The translations under genes were made by a program, and so were the position numbers. This document shows positions 34,613 to 45,220 of a stretch of 64,000 nucleotides of DNA, piece after piece. Numbering within the stretch: position 1 is the first letter of the stretch; each line of letters starts with the position of its first letter. The notes beneath the pieces are model-generated. The model did no database searches and was not told the origin of the DNA. It worked only from the letters and a program-made list of their open reading frames with translations. This DNA is from Luteolibacter sp. SL250 (GTDB lineage: Bacteria; Verrucomicrobiota; Verrucomicrobiia; Verrucomicrobiales; Akkermansiaceae): the NCBI RefSeq assembly GCF_026625605.1, contig NZ_CP113054.1, forward strand, positions 4,526,001 to 4,590,000, written 5' to 3'.

Positions 34613-35608
34613 TCAGACTTCCTTCATTTCCTTCACGGAGATCCTGTCCCGCCTCTTCAGGAAGAACAACGCCCCCAGCACCGCCCATAAGACGTTGCAG
34701 GCAAAGCCAGCCAGTGATGAATCCCGCGCGATGTCCTTCGAAACATCCGCCAATGCCGGCATCAGCATCATGAACAGGTTTTCCCGGATGCCGATGCCGC
34801 TGATCGACACCGGGATCGAGCTGAGGCCATCGATCACCGGCATGGCGGTCATGAAAGGTCCCAGCGCCGCCTCTCCGCCCACCGCGCGCAGTCCGCACCA
34901 GAATGAGGCGAAGTAGGTCAGCATCATCAGCATGGAGAATCCCAGCCCGGCCAGGGTGAGTTTCCAATTCCTCCGGTAAGTATCGTAGATCTCCGGAATC
35001 CGCCTCATGATCGGCCAGCGGTCCATCCGGCCGTTCGCATGGATCCGCCGGTGCAACGGGGGACTGGCGCAGAGGAAAAACAGCGCCACCAACAGGAATC
35101 CTCCGCCGATATACAGCCACGCCAGCCGGAGGATATTCTCGCCCTGCGCGCCCAATACCTCCCGGCTGGTGAGTTCCTCGAACCCACGCACCGACATGAA
35201 GAAGAACAGAAGCCCGATCGAAACCATCCCCGCCATGTGGTCGATCAGCACGCTCATCGTGACCGGCAGCTTTTTCCCCGGATGGTCGCGGTTCAGCAGG
35301 ATCACCTTGGCAGCATCCCCTCCCAAGCTGCCTATCGAAAAAAGACTGAGAAGATTTCCGATCATCGTCAGCTCGATGGTCCTCGCAATCCCCACGCGGA
35401 TGTCCAGCACCCTCATGAGCACCCACCAGCGGAGGGCGGACAACACCATGGAAATTCCGGCTATGCCCACCCCGACGGACAACCATCCGTAGTGGATGTC
35501 ACCGGGCCGGGCGAGGATCGTCCCCTTGCCATCGATCCCGGAAAACGCCCACCAAAGGCAGGCGACCGTCAAAGCCAGCTTCAGCAGGAAAATCAGGGCC
35601 GCCTTCAC
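34613..35608 (-). CDS. Lysylphosphatidylglycerol-synthase-TM-like (UPF0104) integral membrane protein
   Basis: 331 residues with about seven or eight hydrophobic helices. The family pattern is visible: VLSALRWWVLMRVLDI (about 60-75), LLSLFSIGSLGGDAAKVILL (about 88-107), SVLIDHMAGMVSIGLLFFFM and SIPVSISGIGIRENLFMMLM (about 263-282). This membrane domain is found alone in proteins annotated as flippase-like or glycolipid-associated, and here it lacks the MprF catalytic domain. It overlaps the acyl-carrier-protein stop by 4 bases and is the last gene of an SDR-ACP-membrane-protein operon, suggesting a lipid substrate. Confidence 0.82.
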   Translation of the reverse strand: MKAALIFLLKLALTVACLWWAFSGIDGKGTILARPGDIHYGWLSVGVGIAGISMVLSALRWWVLMRVLDIRVGIARTIELTMIGNLLSLFSIGSLGGDAAKVILLNRDHPGKKLPVTMSVLIDHMAGMVSIGLLFFFMSVRGFEELTSREVLGAQGENILRLAWLYIGGGFLLVALFFLCASPPLHRRIHANGRMDRWPIMRRIPEIYDTYRRNWKLTLAGLGFSMLMMLTYFASFWCGLRAVGGEAALGPFMTAMPVIDGLSSIPVSISGIGIRENLFMMLMPALADVSKDIARDSSLAGFACNVLWAVLGALFFLKRRDRISVKEMKEV

Positions 35609-35862
35609 GCGGCTTTCTCAATCTCCACCGCGATCGTTTCGACGCTTTCCAGGATTCCCTTTGCCTCCGATGAGTTCCCGATCTTCAGGCCGAAGTGTTT
35701 CTCCAGGGCCACCACCAGTTGCAGGGCATCCACGGAATCCAGCCCAAGTCCATGGTTTCCGAAGATCGACGTTTTGTCGCCGATCTCCTCCGGGGCGTAG
35801 TCGAGCATCAGCTCCTCCACCATCACTTCCTTGATCTTCTGCCGCAGTTCAGCGCCTTGCAT
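35605..35862 (-). CDS. Acyl carrier protein
   Basis: 84 residues with the phosphopantetheine attachment motif GLDSVDALQLV (Ser43) inside a four-helix ACP fold (MVEELMLDYAPEEIGDKTSI before it, VEIEKAA at the end). It is small and acidic, as typical of ACP. Its short gap after the SDR gene and ATGA overlap with the membrane-protein gene show a dedicated operon rather than the housekeeping fab cluster. The ATG at 35862 is chosen over an in-frame GTG at 35898, which would overlap the SDR gene. Confidence 0.88.
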   Translation of the reverse strand: MQGAELRQKIKEVMVEELMLDYAPEEIGDKTSIFGNHGLGLDSVDALQLVVALEKHFGLKIGNSSEAKGILESVETIAVEIEKAA

Positions 35863-35884
35863 GTCGTATATTTTGGATGATCTT

Positions 35885-36610
35885 TCAGAAAATTCCACCG
35901 TCGATCTTCAGCGAAGCTCCGGTGACATAAGATGCCTCCGCGGATGCCAGGAAAAAGACGGCCGCGGCCACCTCCTCCGGCTTTCCGAACCGGCGCATCG
36001 GGATGCCCGCCTTCGCCTGCTTCTTCGCGTCGTCGTCCATGCCGCCGAGCGCCTCCGTCTCCACGTATCCGGGAAGTACGGCGTTCACCGTAATTCCCGC
36101 GCGGGCGGTTTCCTTCGCCAGCGTGCGGGTCAGGGCGACCACGCCCGCCTTCGCCGCCGCATAGTTCGTCTGCCCCAGGGGCGGCAGCAACGCGCTGAGG
36201 GATGCGATGTTGATGATCCTCCCGGAACGCTGCCGCATCATCGGGGTGACCACGGCCCGGCAGCCGAGGAAAACGGAATCCAGATTCGAGGAAATGACGC
36301 CGTGCCACGCTTCGTCCGGCATGGCCGCCAGCAGGTGGTCCCGGTGCATGCCGGCGTTGTTCACCAGCACGTCGATCCGGCCCGTTTCCGCCGTGATGGC
36401 ATCCACGGCGTCCTTCCATGCGGTGGCGTCCGTCACCTCCAGGGCCACGGTCCGGCAACGCTCCGGAAACTCCGCGGCCAGGAGATCCGCGGCATCACGG
36501 TTCGCCCGCACACCCAGCCAGATACGGCATTCCCCGTCCTTCTGGAGAAAGTAACGTGCGATGCCGAGCCCCAGCCCGCCATTTCCGCCTGTGATCAAGA
36601 TCGAACGCAC
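35885..36610 (-). CDS. 3-oxoacyl-ACP-reductase-like short-chain dehydrogenase
   Basis: 241 residues from a GTG start. Classical SDR features are the TGGNGGLG cofactor motif (about 7-14), NNAG (about 83), the catalytic Ser in INIASLSALL and the Y-x3-K in QTNYAAAKAG, and the FabG-like end (FFLASAEASYVTGASLKIDG). Because the next gene encodes an ACP, the substrate is likely an ACP-bound 3-oxoacyl chain. It is a FabG paralogue outside a fab cluster. Upstream in-frame extension to 36904 would run through the thioredoxin-fold gene and is rejected. Confidence 0.88.
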   Translation of the reverse strand: MRSILITGGNGGLGLGIARYFLQKDGECRIWLGVRANRDAADLLAAEFPERCRTVALEVTDATAWKDAVDAITAETGRIDVLVNNAGMHRDHLLAAMPDEAWHGVISSNLDSVFLGCRAVVTPMMRQRSGRIINIASLSALLPPLGQTNYAAAKAGVVALTRTLAKETARAGITVNAVLPGYVETEALGGMDDDAKKQAKAGIPMRRFGKPEEVAAAVFFLASAEASYVTGASLKIDGGIF

Positions 36611-36641
36611 GGCGGAGCGTGGACTCCGGAGTTCCTCACGG

Positions 36642-37247
36642 TCAAGACAACCCGCCACCATCACCCGCATTCCACCAGACCGGGCGGGTTCCTTCCTTCC
36701 ACTTGATGTTGCAACCGCTGCTCGGATACGGCCGCTCCATCGCGGACTCCCCCGCCAGCATCCGCCGGACCGCCTCGCGGAGATCCCCTCCATGCGCCTC
36801 CTGTCCTTTCTTCGGGCGGGTGTCATCGAACTGCCCGGCGTAGAACAACCGCCCTCCCCCATCGAAAAGGAAAAAGTCCGGCGTGCAAGCCGCACCATAG
36901 GCACGCGCGACGTCCTGGCTTTCGTCCAGCAGGTAAGGGAACTTCCACCCGTGTTCAGGAGCGAAGGTCTTCATGAATTCCGGCCCATCCTGGGGGTAGT
37001 TCGCCAGATCATTGGAATTGATGGCCACCGTGCCGACCCCTTCCGCGGAAATCTCCTCCGCGAGGGAACCCACCGCATCCGCAAGGTGGATGACGAACGG
37101 GCAATGGTTGCAGGCAAAGATCACCAGTAGTCCCCTTTTCCCCGCCGTTTCAGCCCGGGAAACAATCTTCCCCCATGCGTCCGGGAGCGAGAATTCCGGA
37201 GCGCTGTCGCCCTGTTTCAGTTGGAATGTGGAGAGCACCTCGGCCAT
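36642..37247 (-). CDS. Thioredoxin-fold (AhpC/TSA-like) redox protein
   Basis: 201 residues with no signal peptide. The thioredoxin-like core is visible: GDSAPEFSLPDAWGK, LLVIFACNHCPFVIHLADAV with a C-N-H-C pair (C46, C49), VAINSNDLANYPQDGPE, FPYLLDESQDVARAYGAACT and a cis-Pro region (TPDFFLFDGGGRLFYAGQFD). This matches the AhpC/TSA 'thioredoxin family protein' group with CNHCP motifs. Peroxidase or disulfide reductase activity is inferred. TAGGTT lies 6 bases before the ATG as a possible -10 element. It is divergent from the MoeB-like gene. Confidence 0.85.
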   Translation of the reverse strand: MAEVLSTFQLKQGDSAPEFSLPDAWGKIVSRAETAGKRGLLVIFACNHCPFVIHLADAVGSLAEEISAEGVGTVAINSNDLANYPQDGPEFMKTFAPEHGWKFPYLLDESQDVARAYGAACTPDFFLFDGGGRLFYAGQFDDTRPKKGQEAHGGDLREAVRRMLAGESAMERPYPSSGCNIKWKEGTRPVWWNAGDGGGLS

Positions 37248-37293
37248 CCGGCCAACCTACCACAAAATCCCCTCCCGCAACACCCTTTCACCT

Positions 37294-37322
37294 TTGACGC
37301 GGGGGCGTCCCCGGGCATCTTT
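37294..37322 (+). promoter_or_regulatory. Candidate promoter of the MoeB-like gene
   Basis: TTGACG (37294-37299) and ATCTTT (37317-37322) are spaced 17 bases apart, 9 bases before the ATG at 37332. The spacer contains GGGGGCGTCCCC, a small inverted repeat. Confidence 0.35.
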
Positions 37323-37331
37323 CCGCCCATC

Positions 37332-38456
37332 ATGGCAAGCGGCCTGTCCAAGGAAGAACTCCTGCGTTACTCCCGCCACCTCCTGATCCCAGGGGTGGGT
37401 GTGGAAGGCCAGCTCCGGCTGAAAAACGCTTCCGTTCTGATGATCGGCACCGGCGGCCTGGGCTGCCCGGCGGCCCTCTATCTTGCCGCGGCTGGCGTGG
37501 GCCGTCTCGGCCTGATCGATCCGGATACCGTCGATGTCTCCAACCTCCAGCGCCAGATCCTCCACGGGGAGTCCTGGATCGGGAAGCCGAAGCTGGACAG
37601 CGCGGAAAGCCGTCTCCGCGAGATCAACCCGCATCTGCAGATCGACCGGCATGCCGTCCGCTTCACTCCCGATAACGCCCTCGAGTTGGCGGAAGGCTAC
37701 GACATCATCCTCGACGGCTGCGACAATTTTCCCACCCGCTTTCTCTCCAACGACACGGCCTATTTCCTGAAGAAGCCGTTGATCTACGGTGCCATCCACC
37801 GCTTCGAAGGCCAGGCCACCGTCTTCGCCCCCCATCTGGGCGGGCCGTGCTACCGCTGCCTGCTTCCGGAGCTGCCTCCTCCCGGATCCGTGCCGTCCTG
37901 CAATGAAGCCGGGGTCCTGGGCGTGCTACCCGGGGTGATCGGATCCCTGCAGGCGATGGAGGCGATCAAGCTCATCCTCGGTATCGGCAATCCGCCGCTC
38001 GGCAAGCTCACCGTCTATGACGCCTTGAACAGCAATTTCCGGACGATCTCACTCCGCCGCGATCCGGGTTGCCGCTTGTGCGGCGACACTCCGGAGATCT
38101 CCGGCGTCTCCAATCCCGAAACCCTCGCACCCGCCTACTGCGACATTCCCAACGATCACATGGAAACCATCACCACCGCCGAACTCCGCACCCGCCTCGC
38201 CGGGAATTTCCAAGCCCTGCTCATCGATGTGCGCGAGCCGGATGAATACGCCATCGCCAGCATCCCCGGAGCGGTTTTGATCCCGCTCGGCACGATGCAG
38301 GACCGACTCGGCGACCTGCCGAAAGACCGGGAAATCATCATTCACTGCAAAGCTGGCGGCCGCTCCGCCCGTGCCGTCAATCTGCTGCTGGCCAACGGCT
38401 TCACCAATGTGAAGAACGTCGAAGGCGGCATCGACGCGTGGTTGGAGGAGGAGTGA
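37332..38456 (+). CDS. MoeB/ThiF-like adenylyltransferase with C-terminal rhodanese domain
   Basis: 374 residues. The E1-like domain (about 5-245) has MIGTGGLGCPAALYLAAAGV for ATP binding, IDPDTVDVSNLQRQIL, GCDNFPTRFLSNDTAYF, and two Cys pairs (CYRC and CRLC) for zinc. A rhodanese domain (about 275-374) carries DVREPDEYAIASIPGA and the active-site loop HCKAGGRSA (Cys about 338). Such MoeB-rhodanese fusions activate the C-terminus of MoaD- or ThiS-type sulfur carriers and pass sulfur to them. Which carrier is served cannot be told; no moa, moe or thi gene is nearby. Confidence 0.92.
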   Translation: MASGLSKEELLRYSRHLLIPGVGVEGQLRLKNASVLMIGTGGLGCPAALYLAAAGVGRLGLIDPDTVDVSNLQRQILHGESWIGKPKLDSAESRLREINPHLQIDRHAVRFTPDNALELAEGYDIILDGCDNFPTRFLSNDTAYFLKKPLIYGAIHRFEGQATVFAPHLGGPCYRCLLPELPPPGSVPSCNEAGVLGVLPGVIGSLQAMEAIKLILGIGNPPLGKLTVYDALNSNFRTISLRRDPGCRLCGDTPEISGVSNPETLAPAYCDIPNDHMETITTAELRTRLAGNFQALLIDVREPDEYAIASIPGAVLIPLGTMQDRLGDLPKDREIIIHCKAGGRSARAVNLLLANGFTNVKNVEGGIDAWLEEE

Positions 38457-38484
38457 TCCTTCCCAAGCCCAATCCACCTCCAAC

Positions 38485-38517
38485 GAAAAAGGGCACCGGC
38501 TGGATCAGCCGGTGCCC
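38485..38517 (-). terminator. Intrinsic terminator of the gyrB-gyrA operon
   Basis: GGGCACCGGCTG, loop GAT, CAGCCGGTGCCC: a perfect 12-bp stem at 38491-38517. On the minus strand it is followed by TTTTTCG (plus-strand CGAAAAA at 38484-38490). It lies 17 bases after the gyrA stop and between converging genes. Confidence 0.85.
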
Positions 38518-38534
38518 ATCTTCGGATCAGCGGA

Positions 38535-41249
38535 TCATTCCGCGGCGTCCGCTTCCGGCTCGCCGGAAACATCGCCCGATCCCTCCGTGGCATCGCCACC
38601 TTGCGAATCATCTCCATCAGGGATGACGAGCGACACATCCTGGAGCTTCTCACCCTCCTTCAGCGTGAGCAGCTTCACCCCTTGGGCGACGCGACCGGTT
38701 TCCCGGATCTCGCCCACACGGATGCGGATGCTCTGGCCGGATGAGGTCATGAGCATGAGTTCGTCCTCGGCGGTCACGGTCACGGCACTGACCACAAGAC
38801 CGGTTTTCTCCGTGACGTTCATGGTCTTCACACCCTTTCCGCCACGGCGGCGGTACGGGTAGCTCTTGAAGTCAGTGCGCTTGCCGAGGCCGTTTTCAGC
38901 GGCCACCAGCAGGGTGGAGTTCTCCGTGACGATCGCCATGCCGACGACTTCGTCGTCCTTGCCGAGGCGGATCCCGGTGACACCGGCGGTCGCACGGCCT
39001 TGCGGGCGGATCTGAGGGGTGCCGTCGTCCTCGGCTTCCGCGCCTTCGGCGGCGGTGTCCGCATCGGAGGTTTCCTCGCCGTCTTCCGTTTCACCCTGCG
39101 GCTTCTTGTAGACTCCTTCGGTGAAGCGGATGCTGAGGCCGTTCTTCGTGACAAGGATGATCTCATCCTCACCGCTGGTGAGCTTCACACCAATAAGGTC
39201 GTTGCCTTCCTCGAGGTTGATGGCGGTCAGACCCGCCTTGCGGTAGTTGCGGAAATCATTCAGCGCGGTCTTCTTCACCTTGCCGTTCCGGGTCGCGAAG
39301 AACACGAAGCCCGCCCCCTCGCGGAAGGTGATGTCATTGCCGTCCTCATCCACGGTGCGCTCCAGGCGGAGCAGCGCGGTGATCTTCTCCTCCGGTTTCA
39401 GATCCAGCACGTTCTTGATGCTGCGACCGGTGGAGGTGCGGGAGCCTTCCGGAAGCTCATACACGCGCTCCACATAAACCCGTCCGGTGTTCGTGAAGAA
39501 CAGCAGATAGTCGTGGGCCTGCACGCTGAAGAGGTGCTCGACGAAATCATCCGCCTCGTCCTTCTTCGTCGCCTTCGTCTCCATCCCCTTCAGGCCCTTG
39601 CCGCCGCGGCCTTGCAGGCGGTATTCGGAGGAAGGCGTGCGCTTCACGTAACCGCGGTGGGAAAGCGTGACGATCATCGCGTCATTCGCGATCAGGTCCT
39701 CCATCGCCACCTCGCCGGCTTCCGCCACGATCGGGCACTTCCGCGGGGTCGCGTACTTGTCTTTGATCGCGCGCAGCTCATCCTTGATGATGCCGAGCAC
39801 GCGGACCTCGCGGGCGAGGATGTCCATCAGGTCGGTGATGTCGGCCAGCACGCCGTCATATTCGCCCTTCACCTTGTCCTGCTCCATGCCGGTGAGCTGG
39901 TAGAGGCGCAGCTCCAGGATGGCGTTCACCTGGCGCTCGCTGAAAACATAGCGGTCACCCTGCACGGATGCCTGCGAGCGGATGAGGATGCCGAGGTTTT
40001 CCGCGGTCTTCGTCGGGAAACTATAGGCGGCCAGACGCTCGCGCGCCTCATCCCGGTTCCGGGATTCACGGATGATCTTGATGAAATCATCGATGTGACC
40101 GAGCGCGAGAAGGAAGGCTTCCAGCAACTCCGCGCGCTCCTCCGCCTTGCCCAGCAAGTAGCGGGTCCGGCGGATGACCACCTCGCGGCGGTGCTCGATG
40201 TAGGCGTCGATCGCCTCCTTCAGCGAAAGCTGCTTCGGACGGTTCTGGTGGATCGCCAGCATGTTCACGCTGAACGAGGTCTCCATCGCCGTCAGCTTGA
40301 AGAGCTGGTTCACCACCACCTGCGGACGGGCGTCGCGCTTCAGTTCGATTTCGATCCGCGTTTCCTCGTCGGAAAGGTCGCGCATGCCGGAGATGCCGGT
40401 GAGGATCTTCTCGTTGACCAGTTCCGCGATGCGCTCCTGCAAGGTCGCGCGGTTCACGCCATACGGCACCTCGCGGATGATGATCATCGAGCGGCCGTTC
40501 TCGTTCTCCTCGATCTCCATCTTGCCGCGCATCCGCATGGAGCCGCGTCCGGTGCGGAAGTAGTCCTCGATGCCGCGGATGCCGCGGATCTCCGTCGGAA
40601 CGGCGAAGTCCGGCCCTTTGATGTACTGCATCAGGCCCGGCAGGTCGATGTCCGGCTCGTCGATCTGGGCACAGATGGCGTCCACCACCTCACCGAGGTT
40701 GTGGGAGGCCAGGTTCGTCGCCATGCCGACGGCGATGCCGGTACCACCGTTGACCAGGAAGTTCGGGAACGCGGAGGGGAGCACGGTCGGCTCCGTCAGG
40801 CGTTCGTCGTAGTTGGGGACGAAATCGACGGTCTCCTTGTCGAGATCGTCCATCATCGCCATGCCCAGGTGGGTGAGGCGGGCCTCCGTGTAACGCATCG
40901 CTGCAGGAGGGTCGCCTTCAACGGAACCGAAGTTGCCCTGGCCGTCGATCAGCGTGTCGCGCATCGACCACTTCTGGCCCATGTTGACCAGCGTCGGGTA
41001 GATGACGGATTCACCGTGGGGGTGGTAGTTACCGGAGGTGTCACCGCAGATCTTCGCGCACTTGATGTGCTGCTTTCCGGGCGCGAGGTTCAACTCCCGC
41101 ATGGCGAAAAGGATCCGCCGCTGGGATGGCTTGAGGCCGTCGCGCACATCGGGCAGCGCGCGGGAAATGATCACCGACATCGAGTAGTCGAGGAAGGACT
41201 TCGAGAGTTCCTCCGCGACGTTGATCGGCTTGATATGGTCGTCAGACAT
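38535..41249 (-). CDS. gyrA: DNA gyrase subunit A
   Basis: 904 residues. The breakage-reunion domain has SRALPDVRDGLKPSQRRILF, the quinolone-region block GNYHPHGESVIYPTLVNM (about 73-90) and the catalytic Tyr in PAAMRYTEARL (about 121). The C-terminal pinwheel contains GyrA-box-like GRGGKGLKG and RRRGGKGVKTM. An acidic insert (about 713-750, with DGEETSDADTAAEGAEAEDD) and an acidic tail are unlike textbook GyrA. It lies 31 bases downstream of gyrB in one operon. Confidence 0.97.
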   Translation of the reverse strand: MSDDHIKPINVAEELSKSFLDYSMSVIISRALPDVRDGLKPSQRRILFAMRELNLAPGKQHIKCAKICGDTSGNYHPHGESVIYPTLVNMGQKWSMRDTLIDGQGNFGSVEGDPPAAMRYTEARLTHLGMAMMDDLDKETVDFVPNYDERLTEPTVLPSAFPNFLVNGGTGIAVGMATNLASHNLGEVVDAICAQIDEPDIDLPGLMQYIKGPDFAVPTEIRGIRGIEDYFRTGRGSMRMRGKMEIEENENGRSMIIIREVPYGVNRATLQERIAELVNEKILTGISGMRDLSDEETRIEIELKRDARPQVVVNQLFKLTAMETSFSVNMLAIHQNRPKQLSLKEAIDAYIEHRREVVIRRTRYLLGKAEERAELLEAFLLALGHIDDFIKIIRESRNRDEARERLAAYSFPTKTAENLGILIRSQASVQGDRYVFSERQVNAILELRLYQLTGMEQDKVKGEYDGVLADITDLMDILAREVRVLGIIKDELRAIKDKYATPRKCPIVAEAGEVAMEDLIANDAMIVTLSHRGYVKRTPSSEYRLQGRGGKGLKGMETKATKKDEADDFVEHLFSVQAHDYLLFFTNTGRVYVERVYELPEGSRTSTGRSIKNVLDLKPEEKITALLRLERTVDEDGNDITFREGAGFVFFATRNGKVKKTALNDFRNYRKAGLTAINLEEGNDLIGVKLTSGEDEIILVTKNGLSIRFTEGVYKKPQGETEDGEETSDADTAAEGAEAEDDGTPQIRPQGRATAGVTGIRLGKDDEVVGMAIVTENSTLLVAAENGLGKRTDFKSYPYRRRGGKGVKTMNVTEKTGLVVSAVTVTAEDELMLMTSSGQSIRIRVGEIRETGRVAQGVKLLTLKEGEKLQDVSLVIPDGDDSQGGDATEGSGDVSGEPEADAAE

Positions 41250-41280
41250 CTGTTGTTGAAATCGGAAATGGGTTGTTGGA

Positions 41281-43890
<2,610 letters not shown>

Positions 43891-44064
43891 TCAGCGAACC
43901 CGAAGCCATCCCGCAACCCATTTCAAACCAATGAGATAAATCAGAAAAAACCCAACTCCGGAGAACCCCTCCCCAACCACCGCGGAATCCCTGTGGAAAT
44001 CCCCTCGATTCCGGGCGGACCGCAGCCGCGCCGGATCATGGAGGGAAGCCCTCCAGGGAGAAAA

Positions 44065-45138
44065 TCACGGAAGCTGGAGACATTCCCGCTGCCATTTCAG
44101 AAGCACATCCTCCACCACCACTTCACCGGCGGCGAGACTCTCCAAAACCGCCCGGGGAGCGATGAGCGAGCCTTCGATATCCAGCTTGACCGCCGCCGTT
44201 TCCCTCACCTTCAGAAATTGATCCAACTTCCGGTCAAAGTCCCTGTCCCGCTTGCGGCGCTTGCCCTGCGGGCGCTCCGGATACTCCGACTCAGGCAACG
44301 CGGCAACAGCCGCCAGCGCTTCCTTGAATCTCTTGACCCGGTCACCGCGGAAATGTCCCGGCAACGTCACGGACCTTCCGCCGGACAAATCAATGCTCCA
44401 CTCAAGCAACTGGCGGTTCGGCGCCACCATGAATGACGGACGATCCCAGGCCTTCGCCTCTTCATCGCGCCACTGCCACAGCGCACGCAGGAAGGCCAGC
44501 CCCCGTCTTTCGAGTTTTCCCGAGCCTTGGACGCGCCATCCCTCTTCCTTGGAATCATCCCGCTCCAGAACTTTCCGGAGAGCCGCATCACAGCTCTCCT
44601 CAAACCATTCCAAACGCCCTTTCTCCTGAAGCTCCGCAACAATGCGCCGGCCCATTTCCAGCAGATAGCGGACGTCGTTGAGTGCATACTCCACCATCTT
44701 CTCGGACAGCGGACGCTTGCCCCAGTCCGCCTTCTGCGAGGACTTGGAAAGCTCGATCCCGAAATAATGGCTCACCAGATCCCCCAACCCGAACTTGCGG
44801 GCTCCCAGCAGACGCGCACCGATCTGGGTGTCATAGACCTTTCCAGGCAGGCGGCCGAACTGCCGCTTCAGCATGGTCATGTCGTAGTCCGCTCCATGCA
44901 TCCAGACAACGGATCCGGAAAGGTAGTCACCCAACGGATTCAAGTCCTTGATCGCCAGCGGGTCGATCAGGACACAGTCCGAGTCATCCGCAAACTGGAT
45001 GAGACAGAGGGACTCACGGTATCGGTGAAGGCTGTCAGCCTCCGTATCAATCGCGCAAACCGGGGGATTCTGGCCGCCGGAATGCCCGGCAAGGTAAGCG
45101 GAAAGCTCTTCAGTACTATCAATCAAGCTCGCAGACAT
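44065..45138 (-). CDS. rnd: Ribonuclease D-like 3'-5' exonuclease
   Basis: 357 residues. The DEDDy exonuclease domain has AIDTEADSLHR (D31, E33), WMHGADYDMTMLKRQFG and the final YALNDVRYLLEMGRR, giving the Tyr and Asp. A C-terminal HRDC-like helical region follows (about 215-300, containing RDEEAKAWDRPSFMVAPNRQ), then a basic tail region (RPQGKRRKRDRDFDRK). It would trim tRNA or other RNA 3' ends. It has the same orientation as the gyr operon but is separated from it by 240 bases, with a GGAGGG-AAG-CCCTCC hairpin at 44040-44054 after its stop. Confidence 0.92.
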   Translation of the reverse strand: MSASLIDSTEELSAYLAGHSGGQNPPVCAIDTEADSLHRYRESLCLIQFADDSDCVLIDPLAIKDLNPLGDYLSGSVVWMHGADYDMTMLKRQFGRLPGKVYDTQIGARLLGARKFGLGDLVSHYFGIELSKSSQKADWGKRPLSEKMVEYALNDVRYLLEMGRRIVAELQEKGRLEWFEESCDAALRKVLERDDSKEEGWRVQGSGKLERRGLAFLRALWQWRDEEAKAWDRPSFMVAPNRQLLEWSIDLSGGRSVTLPGHFRGDRVKRFKEALAAVAALPESEYPERPQGKRRKRDRDFDRKLDQFLKVRETAAVKLDIEGSLIAPRAVLESLAAGEVVVEDVLLKWQRECLQLP

Positions 45139-45183
45139 GGAAAACTTCGCAACAGGCAGATCCGTCCCCGCGAACTTTGATTC

Positions 45184-45213
45184 GGGGATCCGGCCCCCTC
45201 GGACCGGATCCCC
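45184..45213 (-). terminator. Stem-loop downstream of the large secreted protein gene
   Basis: GGGGATCCGG, 10-base loop, CCGGATCCCC: a perfect 10-bp stem. It lies 7 bases after the minus-strand stop at 45221 and before the rnd start. It lacks a clear T-tract, so it may stabilise the 3' end rather than terminate. Confidence 0.45.
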
Positions 45214-45220
45214 GGAAGAA

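Noticed and set aside
44040-44054. GGAGGG-AAG-CCCTCC hairpin as the rnd terminator
   Set aside because: The stem is only 6 bp and no T-tract follows on the minus strand, so it is mentioned only in the rnd entry.
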